This document shows positions 2,889 to 5,431 of a DNA stretch of 5,431 bases, in pieces. Numbering within the stretch: position 1 is the first letter of the stretch; each line of letters begins with the position of its first letter. Source of the stretch: Clostridiales bacterium (GTDB lineage: Bacteria > Bacillota > Clostridia > Christensenellales > JAISNN01); contig JAITOQ010000043.1 in the NCBI GenBank assembly GCA_031289865.1, positions 1 to 5,431 on the forward strand. Reading direction: 5' to 3'. Both the position numbers and the translations under genes were made by a program. The notes under the pieces are model-generated. The model was given only the letters and a program-made list of their open reading frames with translations. It made no database searches and had not been told where the DNA came from.

Positions 2889-5431
2889 ATGGACGAATTG
2901 AAGCAAAATCAACTGCCCGAAGAGACGACCGACGCGGCGGTCAGCGCGGATACGGGCGGCGAAGCCGAAGCGGAAGCTGCACTAAAAGCGGACAATGCGG
3001 AGAAAGAGAGCGTAACAAAAAACGAAGCCGACAACCTTACGGCACAGGCTGCGACACAAACAACGACGAAAAACAATCCAAAAGCGGAAACCGTTTCGCC
3101 TAAAGACAAAAAGCAACAGCCTATTTCGACAAAAAGTAAGCCCAAAAAAGTACCGAAAAAACTATTGGCTATCGTTTTAACTATCGTTATAGCGATAGGA
3201 GGATTAGCTACATATCTTTTAATCGGTAGAGGGGGAACGCAAGGCGGCGACGGCGGCGGCTCCGGTAACGGGGGCGGTACGCAGATCGGCGGGGGCGAAG
3301 AAAACCTCGCATTAAATTCCGCTATAGAAGAATTAGAAAGGCTGACGGAGTTTCTTCAAGGCAGTGAAAATGTTGATGCTGGGCTTTCGGGAAAGGCTCA
3401 AAGAGTTGTTGATATCATAAAAACCGAACCGGAAAACAGCGAGGTTTTAGGCGAAATAAAAGGGCTGTTAAAGGAGCTGTTGGGATATCAATATAATGAA
3501 ATACTTTCGGCGAATGCTTACAGCACAGAAAACCAACGTCTTTTGAGCGAAGCATATCAAGACGGTTTAAGCGCGATAGACGCGGCGATAAATAATGAGG
3601 CGGTAGTGTTGGCGCACAATACAGTGGTAAAAGCCTTGAAAGCAATCGCTGTCGAATCTACCGATCCGACTGATCCAACCGATCCTACTGATCCGACAGA
3701 TCCTACTGATCCTACTGACCCTACTGATCCGACTGATCCAACCGATCCAAAAGAACCCGACAAAACATTTTACAGCGTATCCTATGTGTTAAACGGCGGT
3801 AGCGGAAACTATACAAACGGCACTGTAGAAGATGGAATATCGGTGACAAAACCGACCGATCCGACGAGAACAAACTATGCCTTTGACGGTTGGTATACGA
3901 CGGAGAGTCTTACGGGTTCTGCGGTCGCGTTCCCTTATACGGTAAATTCGGATACGACTTTCTACGCAAAGTGGACTGCACTGTATATGGTAAACTATAC
4001 CATAAACGGCGGTACTCCTACAATCCCAACTACAACGGTCAGAGCGGGGACTTCGCTCACGACACCGACGACGATTACGAGATCGGGTTACGCGTTTGAC
4101 GGTTGGTACACGACCTCAACATTTACGGGTTCGGTGGTTACTTTTCCTTACACGGTAAATGCAAATACGAATTTCTACGCAAAGTGGACGGTAACTTATA
4201 CCGTGACTTATACCGTAAACGGCGGTACTCCGAGTATTCCGACTGCGGCAATTAGAGCGGGGACGGAACTTCAGACCCCGACAACGTTGACAAGAACGGG
4301 ATATGAGTTTGACGGTTGGTACACGACCTCAACATTTACGGGTTCGGCGGTTACTTTTCCTTATACGGTAGACGCAAATACGAATTTCTACGCAAAGTGG
4401 ATTGCGGTATATACCGTAACATATAACGTAAACGGCGGTACTCCGAGTATTCCGACCGCAACGGTCAGAGTGGGGACATCTCTCTCGACACCGACGACAT
4501 TGACAAGAACGGACTACGCGTTTTGCGGTTGGTACACGACCTCAACATTTACGGGTTCGGCGGTTACTTTCCCTTATACTGTGAACGGGAATGTCACTTT
4601 TTACGCACAATGGGTAGAACTTTATCCCGACGAATATACCGCCGGACTTCTATTCACTCCTATCACATGGGGCTATAAGGTAAGCGTAGGTACGGCGATG
4701 AATGAGGTTGAGCTCGTTATACCGAGGACGTATAACGGCGAACCCGTATTGGAGATTGATAAAGACTTTAGTGTTTGTGCAAAGTTAGTGAAGCTGACGA
4801 TACCGTTTGTAGGCGCAACTTTAAACGGCACAAGTAATACACATTTCGGATATATCTTTAGGGCGAGTAGTTATGGTTATAATAGTAGCTATGTTCCGGC
4901 TTCGCTCAGAGAGGTAATTGTAACGGGTGAGGTAAGTATCGGGTATGCTGCTTTCTATTATTGTAGCGGACTGACCACAATCACGCTACCTAATGTGACA
5001 AGTATCGGTACTTCTGCTTTCTATGTTTGTAGCGGACTGACCGAGATCACGCTACCTAAAGTGACAAGTATCGGTGCTGGTGCTTTCTCCGGTTGTAGCG
5101 GATTGACCACAATCACGATACCAGAGGGCGTGACAAGTATTGATAATTCTGCTTTCTCTTCTTGTAGCAGACTGACCAAAATCTCGTTGCCTAATGTGAC
5201 AAGTATCGGTAGTTCTGCGTTCTCTGATTGTTACAGACTGACCTCGATCACGCTACCTAAAGTGACAAGTATCGGGGAATATGCTTTCTATTCTTGTGTC
5301 GGACTGACCTCGATCATAATTCATAGTAATGTGCAGTCAATAGAATCTGACGCCTTTTATAAATGTAGCGGACTAACCACGATATATGTCCGTTCCGAAG
5401 CCGTTGCCGATCTGGTGAGAGAAAGCGGTTA
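2889..5431 (+). CDS. Membrane-anchored surface protein with InlB-type B repeats and BspA-type LRRs (3' end outside window)
   Basis: The frame is open from ATG 2889 to the right edge (847 codons, no stop). Residues 1-91 are a charged, Ala/Glu/Lys-rich, probably disordered tail ending in a basic cluster (KPKKVPKK). Residues 92-112 are a single hydrophobic helix, so a type II signal anchor with the bulk outside is likely. Residues 113-136 are a Gly-rich linker. Residues 137-257 are predicted helical, and their last part loosely recalls FIVAR-type helical modules (weak). Residues 258-287 are ten TDP repeats. Residues 295-579 are four 71-residue Listeria-Bacteroides (Flg_new/InlB B) repeats with FDGWYT and FYAKW. 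Residues 580-681 carry the BspA-type lead-in, including the PFVGATLNGTSNTHFGYIF segment at 639-657. From 682 on are LRR_5 repeats of pattern SIGxxAFxxCxxLTxITLP, each with one Cys. The likely role is adhesion or binding at the cell surface; the ligand is unknown. The last unit, ending IYVRSEA, looks terminal, so the stop is probably not far beyond the edge. Confidence 0.9.
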   Translation, partial: MDELKQNQLPEETTDAAVSADTGGEAEAEAALKADNAEKESVTKNEADNLTAQAATQTTTKNNPKAETVSPKDKKQQPISTKSKPKKVPKKLLAIVLTIVIAIGGLATYLLIGRGGTQGGDGGGSGNGGGTQIGGGEENLALNSAIEELERLTEFLQGSENVDAGLSGKAQRVVDIIKTEPENSEVLGEIKGLLKELLGYQYNEILSANAYSTENQRLLSEAYQDGLSAIDAAINNEAVVLAHNTVVKALKAIAVESTDPTDPTDPTDPTDPTDPTDPTDPTDPTDPKEPDKTFYSVSYVLNGGSGNYTNGTVEDGISVTKPTDPTRTNYAFDGWYTTESLTGSAVAFPYTVNSDTTFYAKWTALYMVNYTINGGTPTIPTTTVRAGTSLTTPTTITRSGYAFDGWYTTSTFTGSVVTFPYTVNANTNFYAKWTVTYTVTYTVNGGTPSIPTAAIRAGTELQTPTTLTRTGYEFDGWYTTSTFTGSAVTFPYTVDANTNFYAKWIAVYTVTYNVNGGTPSIPTATVRVGTSLSTPTTLTRTDYAFCGWYTTSTFTGSAVTFPYTVNGNVTFYAQWVELYPDEYTAGLLFTPITWGYKVSVGTAMNEVELVIPRTYNGEPVLEIDKDFSVCAKLVKLTIPFVGATLNGTSNTHFGYIFRASSYGYNSSYVPASLREVIVTGEVSIGYAAFYYCSGLTTITLPNVTSIGTSAFYVCSGLTEITLPKVTSIGAGAFSGCSGLTTITIPEGVTSIDNSAFSSCSRLTKISLPNVTSIGSSAFSDCYRLTSITLPKVTSIGEYAFYSCVGLTSIIIHSNVQSIESDAFYKCSGLTTIYVRSEAVADLVRESG
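3660..3749 (+). repeat. Ten tandem Thr-Asp-Pro codon triplets (linker)
   Basis: The block is ten uninterrupted 9-bp units encoding TDP (residues 258-287). Third positions vary (ACC/ACT/ACA, GAT/GAC, CCG/CCA/CCT). It probably forms an extended, stiff spacer that holds the distal domains away from the membrane-proximal helical domain. Read on the opposite strand it gives a meaningless repeat frame. Confidence 0.9.
3771..4625 (+). repeat. Four tandem InlB-type B repeats (about 213 bp each)
   Basis: Units occupy residues 295-366, 367-437, 438-508 and 509-579. Each runs from a VxYxxNGG strand through FDGWYTT to FYAKW. Units 2 and 3 are the most alike; over the roughly 90 nt from FDGW to AKW I count four differences. 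Units 1 and 4 are more diverged. Unit 4 has FCGW in place of FDGW and AQW in place of AKW. Confidence 0.9.
4932..5400 (+). repeat. Tandem BspA-type leucine-rich repeats (66/69 bp)
   Basis: Seven units are seen, with the SI of SIG at residues 683-684, 705-706, 727-728, 750-751, 772-773, 794-795 and 817-818. Spacings are 22, 22, 23, 22, 22 and 23 residues. The consensus is VTSIGxxAFxxCSGLTxITLPx. Variation concentrates at the x positions. The conserved Cys is at 692, 714, 736, 759, 781, 803 and 826. Confidence 0.9.

Noticed and set aside
3557..3763. Minus-strand frame with an SVG repeat
   Set aside because: It is the reverse complement of the TDP-coding repeat in the surface-protein gene.
3890..4099. 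Plus-strand 69-codon frame inside the B-repeat region
   Set aside because: It is an out-of-frame shadow of the continuous surface-protein frame.

Overview
The window looks like a chromosomal segment of an anaerobic, gut-type Firmicute (Clostridia-like, probably uncultured). This is inferred from three things: the paired B12-binding radical SAM / DUF2344 genes, a surface protein made of Listeria-Bacteroides repeats and BspA-type leucine-rich repeats, and intergenic DNA packed with palindromic and AT-rich dispersed repeats of the kind I associate with such genomes. No species call is possible from the sequence alone.

Layout. (1) Positions 1-2089, minus strand, hold a two-gene operon. A TIGR03960-type radical SAM protein (320-2089) is followed after 65 nt by a TIGR03936/DUF2344 protein (254 down to the left edge, truncated). 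A near-consensus sigma-A promoter sits so close to the first gene that its mRNA should carry a leader of only about 3 nt. (2) Positions 2090-2888 form a divergent intergenic region of about 800 bp. From left to right it holds the minus-strand promoter, an AT-rich repeat also found inverted at the 3' end of the radical SAM gene, an array of GAATGCA/GAATTTA-like short repeats, five tandem 41-43 bp palindromic units, a strong plus-strand extended -10 promoter, and a leader of about 310 nt. The leader contains a dispersed hairpin element, a 20-codon ORF running through ten consecutive Gs, further stem-loops and a strong intrinsic terminator placed just before the next gene. (3) From 2889 to the right edge, plus strand, runs one large open frame (847 codons seen, no stop). 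It encodes a membrane-anchored multidomain surface protein: charged cytoplasmic tail, one TM helix, Gly linker, helical domain, (TDP)10 linker, four 71-residue InlB-type B repeats, and a BspA-type LRR domain.

How it fits together. The two minus-strand genes are a conserved pair of unknown biochemical role and are unrelated to the surface protein. The most interesting part is the intergenic region. The surface gene has no visible promoter after its upstream terminator, so its expression seems to need read-through of a structured leader that carries a G-tract micro-ORF. The palindrome array shows arm-for-arm compensatory change and one recombinant unit. The two internal repeat blocks of the surface gene also show mosaic and higher-order duplication.
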